From NCBI GenBank assembly GCA_025997475.1, contig BNUQ01000034.1, positions 1-21,269 of the forward strand: 21,269 bases of DNA, read 5' to 3'. Position 1 is the stretch's first letter, and the number at the start of each line of letters is the position of its first letter. Under the pieces are notes generated by a model. That model was not told where the DNA came from. It ran no database searches and was given only the letters and a program-made list of their open reading frames with translations. A program made the position numbers and the translations under genes. Positions 1-7,772 of this stretch are shown here, piece by piece. This DNA comes from Planctomycetales bacterium (GTDB taxonomy: Bacteria; Planctomycetota; SZUA-567).

Positions 1-2
1 AG

Positions 3-257
3 ACCTCGCGGATAAAGTTGGACTTTTTCCCACCGTATTCGCCGAATTTGAATTTGATTGAGCGGTTGTGGCGATTTATGCATCAGCAAGTAACGAATAA
101 CCGTTACTATGAGAAATTTTTGGGCTTCCGAGGTGCCCTGCGCGAATTTTTCTTTCGGTTGTCCGCGGGCGATTTTGCGGAGGACCTGAAAACGTTGCTG
201 GCGCTAAAATTCGACATCGTTTCTCCTATCAAGAAACGACTGCCGTTGCCAACGTGA
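3..257 (+). CDS. IS630-family transposase, C-terminal part (5' end outside window)
   Basis: The reading frame is open to the left edge and ends in TGA at 255-257, so only the last ~85 residues are visible. The segment FFPPYSPNLNLIERLWRF is the hallmark of the IS630/Tc1-mariner DDE transposases. It surrounds the last catalytic acidic residue (the Glu of NLIERLW), and the downstream helical tail is also typical of the family. The enzyme cuts and pastes its element into TA dinucleotides. The stop codon lies 3 bases before a 27-bp terminal repeat at 261-287, the usual compact layout of these elements. Nothing in the visible part is broken, but intactness of the N-terminal two thirds (HTH and first two Asp) cannot be judged. 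Confidence 0.9.
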   Translation, partial: TSRIKLDFFPPYSPNLNLIERLWRFMHQQVTNNRYYEKFLGFRGALREFFFRLSAGDFAEDLKTLLALKFDIVSPIKKRLPLPT

Positions 258-260
258 CTT

Positions 261-287
261 TCCGCAAAACAATTCGCCTTGAGTATA
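261..287 (+). repeat. Right terminal inverted repeat of the IS630 element
   Basis: These 27 bases match 23 of 27 positions of the right arm of the small element at 845-871. Both start with TCCGCAAA and end with GAGTATA. The match continues slightly inward: both have TGACtt(t) just before the repeat, which in the IS is the transposase stop codon. This ties the two elements to one transposition system. Confidence 0.8.
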
Positions 288-483
288 TGCGGGTATTTGC
301 CGAGGCGTGGACTGACCGAACAATTGTGCAACAAGTTGTTGCACAATTACCGTGGTGGCATAATCGGAATACCAATCAGTAAAATCGTTGCCGCAAAAGT
401 CATCGCTGAATTTACCCAGCATCGAACAAATCGAACAGGAATTGTCCGCGTGCGAAGAACGGACGGCGGCGGCTTCGCGATGA
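287..483 (+). pseudogene. Remnant of a DUF1016 (YhcG-like, PD-(D/E)XK) nuclease gene
   Basis: Two short pieces of one protein family are visible in different frames. The first, in the frame of 287-382, reads MRVFAEAWTDRT then IVQQVVAQLPWWHN, which is the conserved N-terminal signature of DUF1016 proteins (usually ...VQQVVAQLPWGHN...). It stops at TAA 380-382. The second, in the frame of 403-483, reads SLNLPSIEQIEQELSACEER and stops at TGA 481-483; it resembles the short tail after the nuclease domain in that family. The whole nuclease core (~250 residues) between them is missing, and the 5' part is replaced by the IS630 end. The family is linked to defence and DNA repair by prior knowledge, not by anything in this copy. 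The first piece is a confident assignment; the tail match is from memory and less sure. Confidence 0.7.
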
Positions 484-515
484 ATTAACCGGATTATTTT
501 AAGGAGATTAAAATA

Positions 516-734
516 ATGGCATATCAACCGATAAAAATTGACCGCACACATCTGACTATTATGGGCGTGGTATTTCCCAATCAAGAAATGCTCGACCGCA
601 CGGCGGAGGTCTTGGGCTCGAATATGTTTGAAGGATTTACGCCCACTGCGAAATGGCTTGAACTTTATCGCGATTATCGGCTGGGAAAAATTCAAAATAG
701 CAATTTAGTTAATTTACTTCGAGAAACGATATGA
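516..734 (+). CDS. VbhA-like antitoxin of a Fic toxin
   Basis: This is a 72-residue protein with a strong ribosome binding site (AAGGAG at 501-506, 9 bases before ATG). Residues 35-40 are SNMFEG, which fits the (S/T)xxxE(G/N) inhibition motif by which class I Fic antitoxins insert a Glu into the ATP site of the partner and block AMPylation. The helical C-terminal half (WLELYRDYRLGKI...) is like the VbhA fold. Its stop overlaps the next start (ATGA, 731-734), and that next frame begins like a Fic protein, which fixes the role by context. The toxin is destroyed by a mobile element, so this appears to be an orphan antitoxin. The N-terminal ~25 residues are not recognised. Family assignment rests on the motif and neighbour. 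Confidence 0.72.
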   Translation: MAYQPIKIDRTHLTIMGVVFPNQEMLDRTAEVLGSNMFEGFTPTAKWLELYRDYRLGKIQNSNLVNLLRETI

Positions 735-877
735 GAAACGAATACGCCTATCTTGACCCGGATTACATCTATACTCATTACGAATTGGTTTGCGGATTTG
801 TTTTACCGAAACGCGAATCGTTGTGTATTTACGCAAATGACTTTTCCGCAAACCAATTCGTAATGAGTATAAAATAA
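731..877 (+). pseudogene. Fic toxin gene truncated by a MITE (first ~13 codons only)
   Basis: The frame starts at the ATG overlapping the antitoxin stop and reads MRNEYAYLDPDYIY, a typical start of Fic/cell-filamentation proteins (…YLDPDYxYTDP…). At codon 14 the sequence passes into the terminal repeat of the MITE at 770. The frame then runs through the whole element and stops at TAA 875-877, giving a 48-codon chimeric ORF with no Fic core. The HPFxxGNG catalytic motif is absent here and nothing like it follows; the sequence beyond 871 is an intergenic repeat and then folD. The toxin is therefore lost, through insertion plus deletion or recombination rather than simple insertion. Confidence 0.7.
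770..871. mobile_element. 102-bp MITE of the IS630 family
   Basis: The left arm 770-796 and right arm 845-871 are perfect 27-base inverted repeats. They begin and end in TA, as expected for TA target duplication. The 48-base interior (797-844) has no coding content of its own. The right arm matches the IS630 end at 261-287 in 23 of 27 positions, so the element was probably moved in trans by that transposase family. It interrupts the Fic gene at codon 14. Confidence 0.85.
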
Positions 878-902
878 CTCCACATCTCAACTCTCAACTC
901 TA
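872..902. repeat. Right half of a heptamer-bordered intergenic repeat
   Basis: It contains ACTCCAC followed by two TCAACTC heptamers (887-893 and 894-900). The same order, AATGACTCCACCGC then TAAACTC/TCAACTC units, occurs at 10796-10844. No matching left half is present; the MITE sits where it would be. The folD stop codon (887-889, minus strand) lies inside the first heptamer. Confidence 0.6.
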
Positions 903-1870
903 CGGTAGGCGGCGGCAACCGTGTTGCGAATGAGAAACGCATTGGTGAGCGGACCGACGCCGCCTTGCGGCGGCGTAATATAACCGGCAATTTCTTTGAC
1001 CGCGTCAAAGTCCACGTCGCCGACGTAGAGCATCTCCGGCTTGCCCTTGGCGTTTTTCACCGGCTCGCCGTTGGCGTCCAACGCTCGCGGAATTTGATTC
1101 ACGCCGACGTCAATCACCGTCGCGCCCTCCTTGACCATTTCTTTTTTGATGAGCGGCGATAAATCCGGCGGCAACGGTTTTTCACCGCCGCCGTTTTGCC
1201 ATTGGGTAAATTTCGCGCGATAGCGATTCCACGCCGCCCCGCTCGCGCCGGTGGCGGCAATGATTAAATCGGCGGCGCGACATTCCCCGCCCACGTCGGA
1301 ATAACTGTGCGCGACGGTTACGGTCGCGTTCAAGCCCAACAACAGCAACGTCGCCGGTTTGCCGACAATCGCGCTCCGCCCCACGACGACGGCTTTTTTC
1401 CCCGCCCACGCGCCGGCTTCTTGCGCCAATTGCACGGCGGACGCCGCCGTGCAGGGAACGACCGCCGCGTCGTTTTTGCCGATTGCCAACAATTTGCCGA
1501 GATTGACCGGATGCACGCCTTCGGCGTCTTTGCGCGGGTCGATGGCGGCGACTAATTCGAGATAGTCGCTCCGCGGCGGCAACGGCAAATGTAGCAAAAT
1601 CGCCGAAACCGTTTCATCTTGATTATGCCGGATAATCGCGGCGAGAATTTGCTCGCGCGTCGCGGTCGCGCCGAGTTCGTCCAATGTGTATTCAAGATTA
1701 TTCGCGGCGCAGTGTTGGGCTTGCGCCTGCGCATACCAACGACTGCCGGCGTCGTCATTCGCGCGAATGGCGACCAAACGCGGCGGACGGTTTAATCCGG
1801 CAAATTTTTCGCGGGTCGCCGCCAATAATTTTTGCGCGACGGCGTTGCCGTCCAACAGTTGCGCGGGCAT
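887..1870 (-). CDS. folD: FolD-like methylenetetrahydrofolate dehydrogenase/cyclohydrolase homologue
   Basis: This 327-residue cytosolic protein belongs to the FolD family, which converts 5,10-methylene-THF to 10-formyl-THF with NADP. Recognisable parts are the catalytic-domain segment LHLPLPP, the Rossmann segment VVGRSAIVGKPATLLLL (~180), HSYSD, and the C-terminal GYITPPQGGVGPLTNA. The start at 1870 (MPAQLLDG) has GGAG 9 bases upstream. The longer frame upstream only translates a tandem repeat. Aligned on Tyr46 (E. coli Tyr50, constant offset of 4), three conserved active-site residues differ: Lys54 is Gln50, Gln98 is His94 and Asp121 is Glu117. PCTP is also PCTA. Cyclohydrolase activity is therefore doubtful, although the family membership is not. 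It is the last gene of the topA-restriction enzyme-folD row. Its last residues (VES) and stop are encoded by a heptamer repeat. Confidence 0.9.
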   Translation of the reverse strand: MPAQLLDGNAVAQKLLAATREKFAGLNRPPRLVAIRANDDAGSRWYAQAQAQHCAANNLEYTLDELGATATREQILAAIIRHNQDETVSAILLHLPLPPRSDYLELVAAIDPRKDAEGVHPVNLGKLLAIGKNDAAVVPCTAASAVQLAQEAGAWAGKKAVVVGRSAIVGKPATLLLLGLNATVTVAHSYSDVGGECRAADLIIAATGASGAAWNRYRAKFTQWQNGGGEKPLPPDLSPLIKKEMVKEGATVIDVGVNQIPRALDANGEPVKNAKGKPEMLYVGDVDFDAVKEIAGYITPPQGGVGPLTNAFLIRNTVAAAYRRVES

Positions 1871-1884
1871 TGGGTTTCTCCAAG

Positions 1885-1968
1885 TCAGTGGGCAGTGAGC
1901 AGTAGGCAGTGGGCAGTGGGCAGAAAATGCCAAAGAAATACGATGCCCTGTCCACGGCTCACTGCCCG
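1885..1968. repeat. Heptamer tandem array (CAGTGRG) with a short inverted partner
   Basis: Positions 1886-1923 hold five heptamers plus three bases: CAGTGGG, CAGTGAG, CAGTAGG, CAGTGGG, CAGTGGG, CAG. A short inverted partner CTCACTGCCC lies at 1958-1967. The array separates the restriction enzyme gene from folD (minus strand) and would be transcribed as part of that row. Confidence 0.75.
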
Positions 1969-1973
1969 CGGTT

Positions 1974-4900
1974 TCAACCGATTTCGTTCATAATTTCCGC
2001 CGTCGCGACGAGGACGGCGATGATTTTTTGGTAGTGTTCGATTTCGGCGTAAGACAAAATTTGCTCGCGGCGGTCTTTGAGATATTTTTGCGCCGGTTGA
2101 TAGCCGCCGAGGTAAAATTCCCACGCCGCCGCCGGCACGTTGCCGACATATTGCGTCGCGTTGAGATACACGCGCTCGGCGGCGTATTGCACGTTTTCCA
2201 CTTTGTTGTCGCCGCCGACCGGATACGTCGTTTTCAGCGGCGGAATTCTTGCCAATAAATGCAGTTGCCGCAGACGCGCGCCGAGCGTGGCTAAACGGTC
2301 AAATTGGGCGGCGTTTTCGGGATACGGGACGCGCGGAAAATCAATTTTCAAAAATTCCGCGTATTTTTCGCGGTATGACGGCGAGTGTAAAACCGCGTAG
2401 AGGTAATCAAAAATATCCGCCGGTGCGAAATGGTTTTTATAGCCGTCTTTTTCGGCGACAAAATTTCGCCCGATTTTTGCCGCGATGTTGGCGACGATTG
2501 CCGGATTCAGATTTGGACGGCGCGGCTCGCTCGCGTCCAAGTCGCCGCTTTGCGGATAGAGGTAGAGCGGCGCGACGTAGTCGCCTCCCTGCATTCCCGG
2601 ACGCGACCAACTTCTAAATTCAATAATATGATTACACGCAAACGCGGGCGGAGATTTTTCAGCGAGTCCACGTTTGAAGAGCAATCCTAAATTGTTGCCA
2701 CTTATAAAATGTCGCATCACTTTGTCGCGCGACCGTTCAATTAGAAATTCGGCAAAATAAATAACTTTGCGCTCAAACGGGCGATAATTGATGGGAACAA
2801 AATTCCGGTTGTCGATGTCGCTTTTTCCGTTCCGGCTTTTATTCAGCCGCGCCAATTCAACGGTCAATTTGTGGCGATAAAGCCGCGTCGCGTATTTTTC
2901 CGTGACGCCGTATTTATCGCGCAAGTCCGCGACGCGCACGTCGTCCGTCAGCAACTTCTCTATCCGCCGTCGCAAAATTTCTTGATTATCCGCGACTAAA
3001 AAACTGTCGCCGCCGGTAACGATGCCGACGCTGTTCAACGGAAACAGCTCTTTTACAGAAAAGCCGCTTTCATATTTTTTTTGTCCTTTGGTGCTTTTCG
3101 GCACGAAAAAATAATGCGGCGCGACCGGCGACAATGCTTGCCATTTCGTATTTCGCAAATTATGCGTCAATAAAAATTCAAACTTGTCGCACTGTTTGCC
3201 CCACAATTCGGCGTAATGAATTCTCGCCAATTCTTCGGCTTTTTTCTTGCCGGTTTTGATAAAAATGTTGATAGTCGCGCCGACCGTAATGTTGAAAATT
3301 CCCTCGTCTTTACCACCGTCTGGCGCTACTTCTTTTTTCTTGACGCTACCGTGCAAATTCAAAATAAAAATTTGGTCAAACGAATTGAGCAAATGCCGGC
3401 GCATTCCGCGAAAAGTGGGATTGTCCAAAAAACTATGATTGTTCACTAACGCCACGATGCCGGTTTCATTGCGCTCGACAAAATTTTCCGCGAGACGAAT
3501 AAATTTCACGTAGTCGTCGTTGAGCCATTTCGGATTGCGCTCTTGCAGTTGTCCGCCCGCCGGTTCGCGCTTGTAGTCGGCCAATAATTTTTCAATTTGC
3601 GAAAATGCCGTGTTTTTTTTATTGATACTGACGTTTTGACTTTCGCCGCTATACGGCGGATTGCCCATCACAATCATTATCGGTTGGCGCTGTTTGATAA
3701 CGCTCGCGCCGTTGACTTCCTGCGACAACCACAGCCACAGCGAATCCTTGACGTGAACGGCGTCGGTCAGCGCGTTGGTCAAATAAATTTGCAACCGCCG
3801 CGCGTCGCGGTTTTCCCAGCCGGTCGCCTGCAATTTCATTCCGACTTTCAGGTGCGCCATCGTGTAAGGCGACATCAAAATCTCGAAACCGTGCAGACGC
3901 GGCAACAATTCCTTATCGACATAAGCGTTCCACATACCGGCGTTCGCGGCGGCGAATTGGGAATGAATTTTATTGACGACTTCCATCAAGAAAGTGCCGG
4001 TGCCGGTCGCGGGGTCAAGAATTTGCACGCGATGAAATTCCGCGCCGTCGCGAACGATTTTGCTACGGTCTGCCAAGCCGTTCGGCAAGCCGAATTCGCT
4101 TTGCAACAAATCATCGACCGCTTCGACGATGAATTTCACCGCCGCGTAAGGCGTGTAATACACGCCGCGATTTTTGCGCGCCGCTGGGTCGTAAGCCGCG
4201 AGAAACTGCTCGTAAAAATGAATAAACGGGTCTTGCCCGCGGTCGCGGAAATCGGTGAAAATATCTTTCACCGCCACGCCGTTAAACATTTCGGCGAGCG
4301 ACTCGACCAACCAGCCAATCGCCGGGTCGGGGCGGTCGGCGAGTTCTTGAAACAATTTCTGCAAAAACGGATTGGCGGCGGTGAGCAAGTCGCCGGCGCG
4401 GCGCGGCGTGAAAATTTCGCCGTTTCTTTCGGACAATCGCGCGGCGAACATTCCGTAAAGCAACGTCTGCGCATACATATCGGCAAACGCCGGAATCGTG
4501 AGTTCGCTGTCGAGCATCTCGGCGAAGACCTGCCGTTGCGTCGCCAGTCCCGGACTGACCGCGTCGCGCAATGACGCCGCAATCGCCGTGCCGAGCAAGC
4601 GGGCTTTGCCCGCCATAATTTTGGCAAGCGTGTCGCCGTCGCTAATCGTCAAGCCGCGATAGGTCGTAAATTCTTTGAGCAGTGAAAGAAATTTTTCCGC
4701 CGCGGCGCGGTCGGGTTTGAGACGGTCGCCGCCCCCGGAGCGGTCGCCGTCGCGGTCGCCGTCAATCGCGCCGAGCGCAATTTCCGCGCGCAGTTCGCCG
4801 TGCCGCCAGAATTGAAACGTAAGATAATCGGTGATGACGAGATTCGGCAACGCGGCGCGGTAGCGGTCGAATTGTTCGCGATACGCCGCGTCGTTCAGGT

Positions 4901-5129
4901 TTTTGCCGAGGTCTTTGGCTTCGACATAACCGACGGGAATAGCGGCGCGGGTCAGCACGAAATCCGGCGCGCCGCACTGGATTTGTTTCGGCTCGTTGGT
5001 GGCGACGAGGGACGGGTCAAAATTTTCCAACAACGCTTTCAGCGCCGGACGATACGAATGTTCCGTCGCCTCGCCGCCGCACCGGAGCGCGTCCACCGCG
5101 TTGAGATAAGTAGTGAGCAAACTCGTCAT
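1974..5129 (-). CDS. Single-chain restriction-modification enzyme (type IIG / ISP-like)
   Basis: This 1051-residue protein combines an N-terminal nuclease and an adenine-N6 methyltransferase. Residues 55-72 show PD(56)FVL...E(70)AK(72), a PD-(D/E)XK nuclease core. A helical coupler region follows. The methyltransferase has GVYYTP at 322-327, the SAM-binding motif DPATGTGTF at 372-380 and the catalytic NPPY at 490-493. The last ~450 residues should hold target recognition and resemble the specificity half of ISP enzymes such as LlaBIII. No RecA-like helicase motifs are seen, and at ~1050 residues it is shorter than true ISP enzymes (~1,600). It is therefore best described as type IIG-like: one polypeptide that cuts and methylates the same site. 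The start at 5129 is the first Met of the conserved region, but it has no clear Shine-Dalgarno sequence. It lies 37 bases after topA on the same strand, suggesting co-transcription. Confidence 0.85.
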   Translation of the reverse strand: MTSLLTTYLNAVDALRCGGEATEHSYRPALKALLENFDPSLVATNEPKQIQCGAPDFVLTRAAIPVGYVEAKDLGKNLNDAAYREQFDRYRAALPNLVITDYLTFQFWRHGELRAEIALGAIDGDRDGDRSGGGDRLKPDRAAAEKFLSLLKEFTTYRGLTISDGDTLAKIMAGKARLLGTAIAASLRDAVSPGLATQRQVFAEMLDSELTIPAFADMYAQTLLYGMFAARLSERNGEIFTPRRAGDLLTAANPFLQKLFQELADRPDPAIGWLVESLAEMFNGVAVKDIFTDFRDRGQDPFIHFYEQFLAAYDPAARKNRGVYYTPYAAVKFIVEAVDDLLQSEFGLPNGLADRSKIVRDGAEFHRVQILDPATGTGTFLMEVVNKIHSQFAAANAGMWNAYVDKELLPRLHGFEILMSPYTMAHLKVGMKLQATGWENRDARRLQIYLTNALTDAVHVKDSLWLWLSQEVNGASVIKQRQPIMIVMGNPPYSGESQNVSINKKNTAFSQIEKLLADYKREPAGGQLQERNPKWLNDDYVKFIRLAENFVERNETGIVALVNNHSFLDNPTFRGMRRHLLNSFDQIFILNLHGSVKKKEVAPDGGKDEGIFNITVGATINIFIKTGKKKAEELARIHYAELWGKQCDKFEFLLTHNLRNTKWQALSPVAPHYFFVPKSTKGQKKYESGFSVKELFPLNSVGIVTGGDSFLVADNQEILRRRIEKLLTDDVRVADLRDKYGVTEKYATRLYRHKLTVELARLNKSRNGKSDIDNRNFVPINYRPFERKVIYFAEFLIERSRDKVMRHFISGNNLGLLFKRGLAEKSPPAFACNHIIEFRSWSRPGMQGGDYVAPLYLYPQSGDLDASEPRRPNLNPAIVANIAAKIGRNFVAEKDGYKNHFAPADIFDYLYAVLHSPSYREKYAEFLKIDFPRVPYPENAAQFDRLATLGARLRQLHLLARIPPLKTTYPVGGDNKVENVQYAAERVYLNATQYVGNVPAAAWEFYLGGYQPAQKYLKDRREQILSYAEIEHYQKIIAVLVATAEIMNEIG

Positions 5130-5166
5130 TGGCGCATCTGTTTGAGAAAGAAATTGGGAAACCGGT

Positions 5167-7572
5167 CTATTTTTCCTTCGGCATCGGTTTGGCGTTGCGG
5201 CATTTGGGGAAGGCGCTACAACCGAGGAACGGTCCGCGCCGCGACATCCGAATTGCCATCGGCGCGCCGCATTTCTCACACTTCTCTTGCGACACGTCCG
5301 GCAGAATTAACACCTTGCCGTTTTTGTCGAGGAACTTCGTGTTTTTACATTCGGGATAACCCGAACACGCTAAAAACGGTCCGGTTTTGCCGAGTTTGGT
5401 AACCAGCGGCTTGCCGCATTTTTCACAGTCCAATTTGACGACCGGCAACTCCACGACTTTGCCGTCCTTGTTAATCGGCAAGGTCTGTTTGCACGCCGGA
5501 TAATTGGCGCACGCCATAAAATCGCCGTATTTCGAGTGCTTTTTCGTCATCGGGGCGCCGCATTTCGGACAACTCGCCGTCGGCGCGTCCGCGTCAACGT
5601 CTTGCGCGTCGCCGTCTTTATTTGCCAACTGCGCCACGCCTTTGCACGTCGGATAATTGGCGCATCCCAAAAACGCGCCGTGCGCCGAATAGCGGACGAC
5701 CATTTCGCCGCCGCATTGCGGACATTTTTCGCCGTTCGGCGCCGGCTGACCTTTTAGCGACTCGGCGTTTTTCGTCGCGTCGGCGATTTTCGCCGCCAGC
5801 GGACGATAAAAACCGTCAACGATTTTTTGCCATTTTCGCTTGCCCTCCTCCACTTCGTCGAGTTCGTTTTCCAACTCGGCGGTGAAATGCAAATCCATCA
5901 CTTGCGGAAAATTCGCCACCAAAATATCGTTGACCGCCAAGCCCAATTCCGTGGCGTAAAACCGCCGCTGTTTCAATTGCGCGTAGCCGCGGTCTTGAAT
6001 CGTCTGCACAATCGTCGCGTAAGTCGAAGGGCGACCGATGCCTTCTTTCTCCAACGCCCGCACCAACGACGCTTCGCTGTAACGCGGCGGCGGCGCGGTG
6101 AAATGTTGCGTCGGCGTCAGTTGCCGCAATTTCAGCGCGTCGCCGACCGCCAAGCGCGGCAACGTTTGTTCTTGATTCTCGGTCGCGTCCTCCGGCGTTT
6201 CGTCTTTTTTCTCTTCCGCCGGCGTTTTCTTCGCCGCCGCGACTTTTTTGACGACTTTCTCCACGGTTTGCTGACGCTCTTTTTCGAGAATCGTGTAGCC
6301 GTCGAACAACACGACTTTACCCTTCGCCTCTAAAATTCCGTCGCCGGCGGCAATGGTGGCGGTCGTCGTTTCCGACACCGACGACGCCATTTGCGAGGCG
6401 ACGAAGCGCCGCCAGATTAAATCGTAGAGGCGGACGATGTCGCGCTCTTTCGTCGAAGCCGCCACCATTGCCGGCGTGATAAACACATTGGTCGGGCGAA
6501 TCGCTTCGTGCGCGTCCTGCGCGTCTTTGCGACCGGTGAAAAAATTCGGTTTTTCCGGCAGATATGCCGGCGCGTAATTTTCGCCGATGTATTTCCGCGA
6601 CTCGCTCAACGCCTCCGGCGCGAGGCGCGTGCTGTCGGTGCGCATATAAGTAATCAAGCCGGTCAACGCGCCGTTGACTTCGATGCCCTCGTAAAGTTTT
6701 TGCGCGACGGTCATCGTTTTTTTCGCGCCGAAATACAGCGTCGTGCTGGCGGCTTGTTGCAAGGTCGAAGTGATAAACGGCGCGCCGGGGCGCGTTTTCA
6801 CTTCGCGTTTGTCGAGGGCGGTGATTTGATACGCGGCTTTTTCCAACTGCGCGACGATGGCGCGCGCGCTTTTTTCGTCGCTTGCCGCGGGCGCGCCGAG
6901 CGCGAACTTTTCGCCGCGCCAGTTGACGAGTTGCGCAAGAAACCGCTCGTCGCTTGGGGTGGAGAGTTCGGCGGTGAGGCGCCAAAATTCTTCCGGCTTA
7001 AAGGCGGCGATTTCGCGCTCGCGCTCGACGATGAGGCGGGCGGCGACGGATTGGACGCGACCGGCGGAAAGTCCTTTGGTGATTTTTTTCCACAAAAACG
7101 GCGACAGCGAAAAACCGACGAGCCGGTCGAGCACGCGGCGTCCCTGCTGGGCGTCAACCAAATCCATATTGATTTTACCCGGATTTTTAATGGCGTTCTG
7201 GACGGCGGCGCGGGTGATGGCGTTGAAAGTTACGCGATAGGTCTTGTCCGGCGGCAGTTTGAGCGCCTCTTGCAAATGCCAAGCGATGGCTTCGCCTTCG
7301 CGGTCCGGGTCGGGCGCGAGATAAATCTCATCGACTTTTTTGGCGGCGTCTTTGAGTTCGGACAGGACTTTTTTGCGCGTGTCGAGCGGCTCATAGACGG
7401 GCTTGTAGTCGTGTTCGAGGTCGATGCCGAATTTGGTGCCGGCGGCGCGGTGCGGGATGTCGCGGACGTGTCCCATCGACGCTTTGATGATAAAACTCGG
7501 ACCGAGAAATTTGTGAATCGTCTTGGCTTTCGCCGGACTTTCGACGACCAAGAGTTTGTTGGCGTTGCTCAC
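5167..7572 (-). CDS. topA: DNA topoisomerase I
   Basis: This 801-residue type IA topoisomerase relaxes negative supercoils through a 5'-phosphotyrosine intermediate. The Toprim domain opens the protein (VVESPAKAKT at 9-18, DPDREGEA at 87-94). The catalytic Tyr309 lies in GLITYMRTDSTR. Four C4 zinc ribbons of the CxxC...C(5)C type start near residues 618, 669, 717 and 765 and make up the C-terminal DNA-binding tail. A charged low-complexity insert (KKTPAEEKKDETPEDATENQ) lies mid-protein. The start is GTG at 7572 with GAGGGG about 8 bases upstream; translation further upstream has no family resemblance. It is the first gene of the minus-strand row and is divergent from the lipoprotein gene across a ~200-base spacer. 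Confidence 0.96.
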   Translation of the reverse strand: MSNANKLLVVESPAKAKTIHKFLGPSFIIKASMGHVRDIPHRAAGTKFGIDLEHDYKPVYEPLDTRKKVLSELKDAAKKVDEIYLAPDPDREGEAIAWHLQEALKLPPDKTYRVTFNAITRAAVQNAIKNPGKINMDLVDAQQGRRVLDRLVGFSLSPFLWKKITKGLSAGRVQSVAARLIVEREREIAAFKPEEFWRLTAELSTPSDERFLAQLVNWRGEKFALGAPAASDEKSARAIVAQLEKAAYQITALDKREVKTRPGAPFITSTLQQAASTTLYFGAKKTMTVAQKLYEGIEVNGALTGLITYMRTDSTRLAPEALSESRKYIGENYAPAYLPEKPNFFTGRKDAQDAHEAIRPTNVFITPAMVAASTKERDIVRLYDLIWRRFVASQMASSVSETTTATIAAGDGILEAKGKVVLFDGYTILEKERQQTVEKVVKKVAAAKKTPAEEKKDETPEDATENQEQTLPRLAVGDALKLRQLTPTQHFTAPPPRYSEASLVRALEKEGIGRPSTYATIVQTIQDRGYAQLKQRRFYATELGLAVNDILVANFPQVMDLHFTAELENELDEVEEGKRKWQKIVDGFYRPLAAKIADATKNAESLKGQPAPNGEKCPQCGGEMVVRYSAHGAFLGCANYPTCKGVAQLANKDGDAQDVDADAPTASCPKCGAPMTKKHSKYGDFMACANYPACKQTLPINKDGKVVELPVVKLDCEKCGKPLVTKLGKTGPFLACSGYPECKNTKFLDKNGKVLILPDVSQEKCEKCGAPMAIRMSRRGPFLGCSAFPKCRNAKPMPKEK

Positions 7573-7772
7573 GATTAGCCCCTCATATTGAAAATACCGA
7601 TGATAAACAAAATATCGCCGATTATGAGGCGCGGCGTTGTTTGGCGCAAGACACGGCGGCGATTGGTCCCTCGCCGCGTCCAACTCCCGCCGCACAACGT
7701 CGAACCCGCTTGCAGTTTCGCCGCGAATTTGCCGATAACGGAAAGTGTAATTTCTGACCGGAAGGAGCGTTT

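Larger units (their letters stand above)
1..287 (+). mobile_element. IS630-family insertion sequence, right end
   Basis: This is the transposase 3' end plus the right terminal repeat. The outer bases of the element are GAGTATA, containing the TA expected as target duplication. Coding sequence of a different protein family (DUF1016) begins immediately outside at 287, so the element sits inside that gene. The left end is outside the window. Confidence 0.8.

Noticed and set aside
322..348. Perfect 12-bp inverted repeat (AATTGTGCAACA, loop agt) that looks like an operator or hairpin
   Set aside because: It encodes the conserved IVQQVVAQL stretch of DUF1016, and the palindrome arises from the codons for that peptide. 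No gene is placed to be regulated by it.
1871..1933. Longer N-terminus for FolD (21 extra residues starting near 1933)
   Set aside because: The extra residues only translate the CAGTGRG heptamer array; the Shine-Dalgarno site and homology fix the start at 1870.
3597..4574. 325-codon open frame on the plus strand opposite the restriction enzyme gene
   Set aside because: It is a shadow of the real gene caused by its GC-rich codon pattern. It is rich in Arg/Val/Phe with no family resemblance, and the minus strand carries clear motifs.
4738..4765. Short repeat encoding DGDRDGDRSGGGDR in the restriction enzyme, considered as a calcium-binding or RTX motif
   Set aside because: It is too short, in a cytosolic linker between the nuclease and coupler, and most likely a flexible low-complexity linker.
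6508..7578. 356-codon open frame opposite topA
   Set aside because: Same reason: antisense of a well-conserved gene, no recognisable motifs or ribosome binding site.
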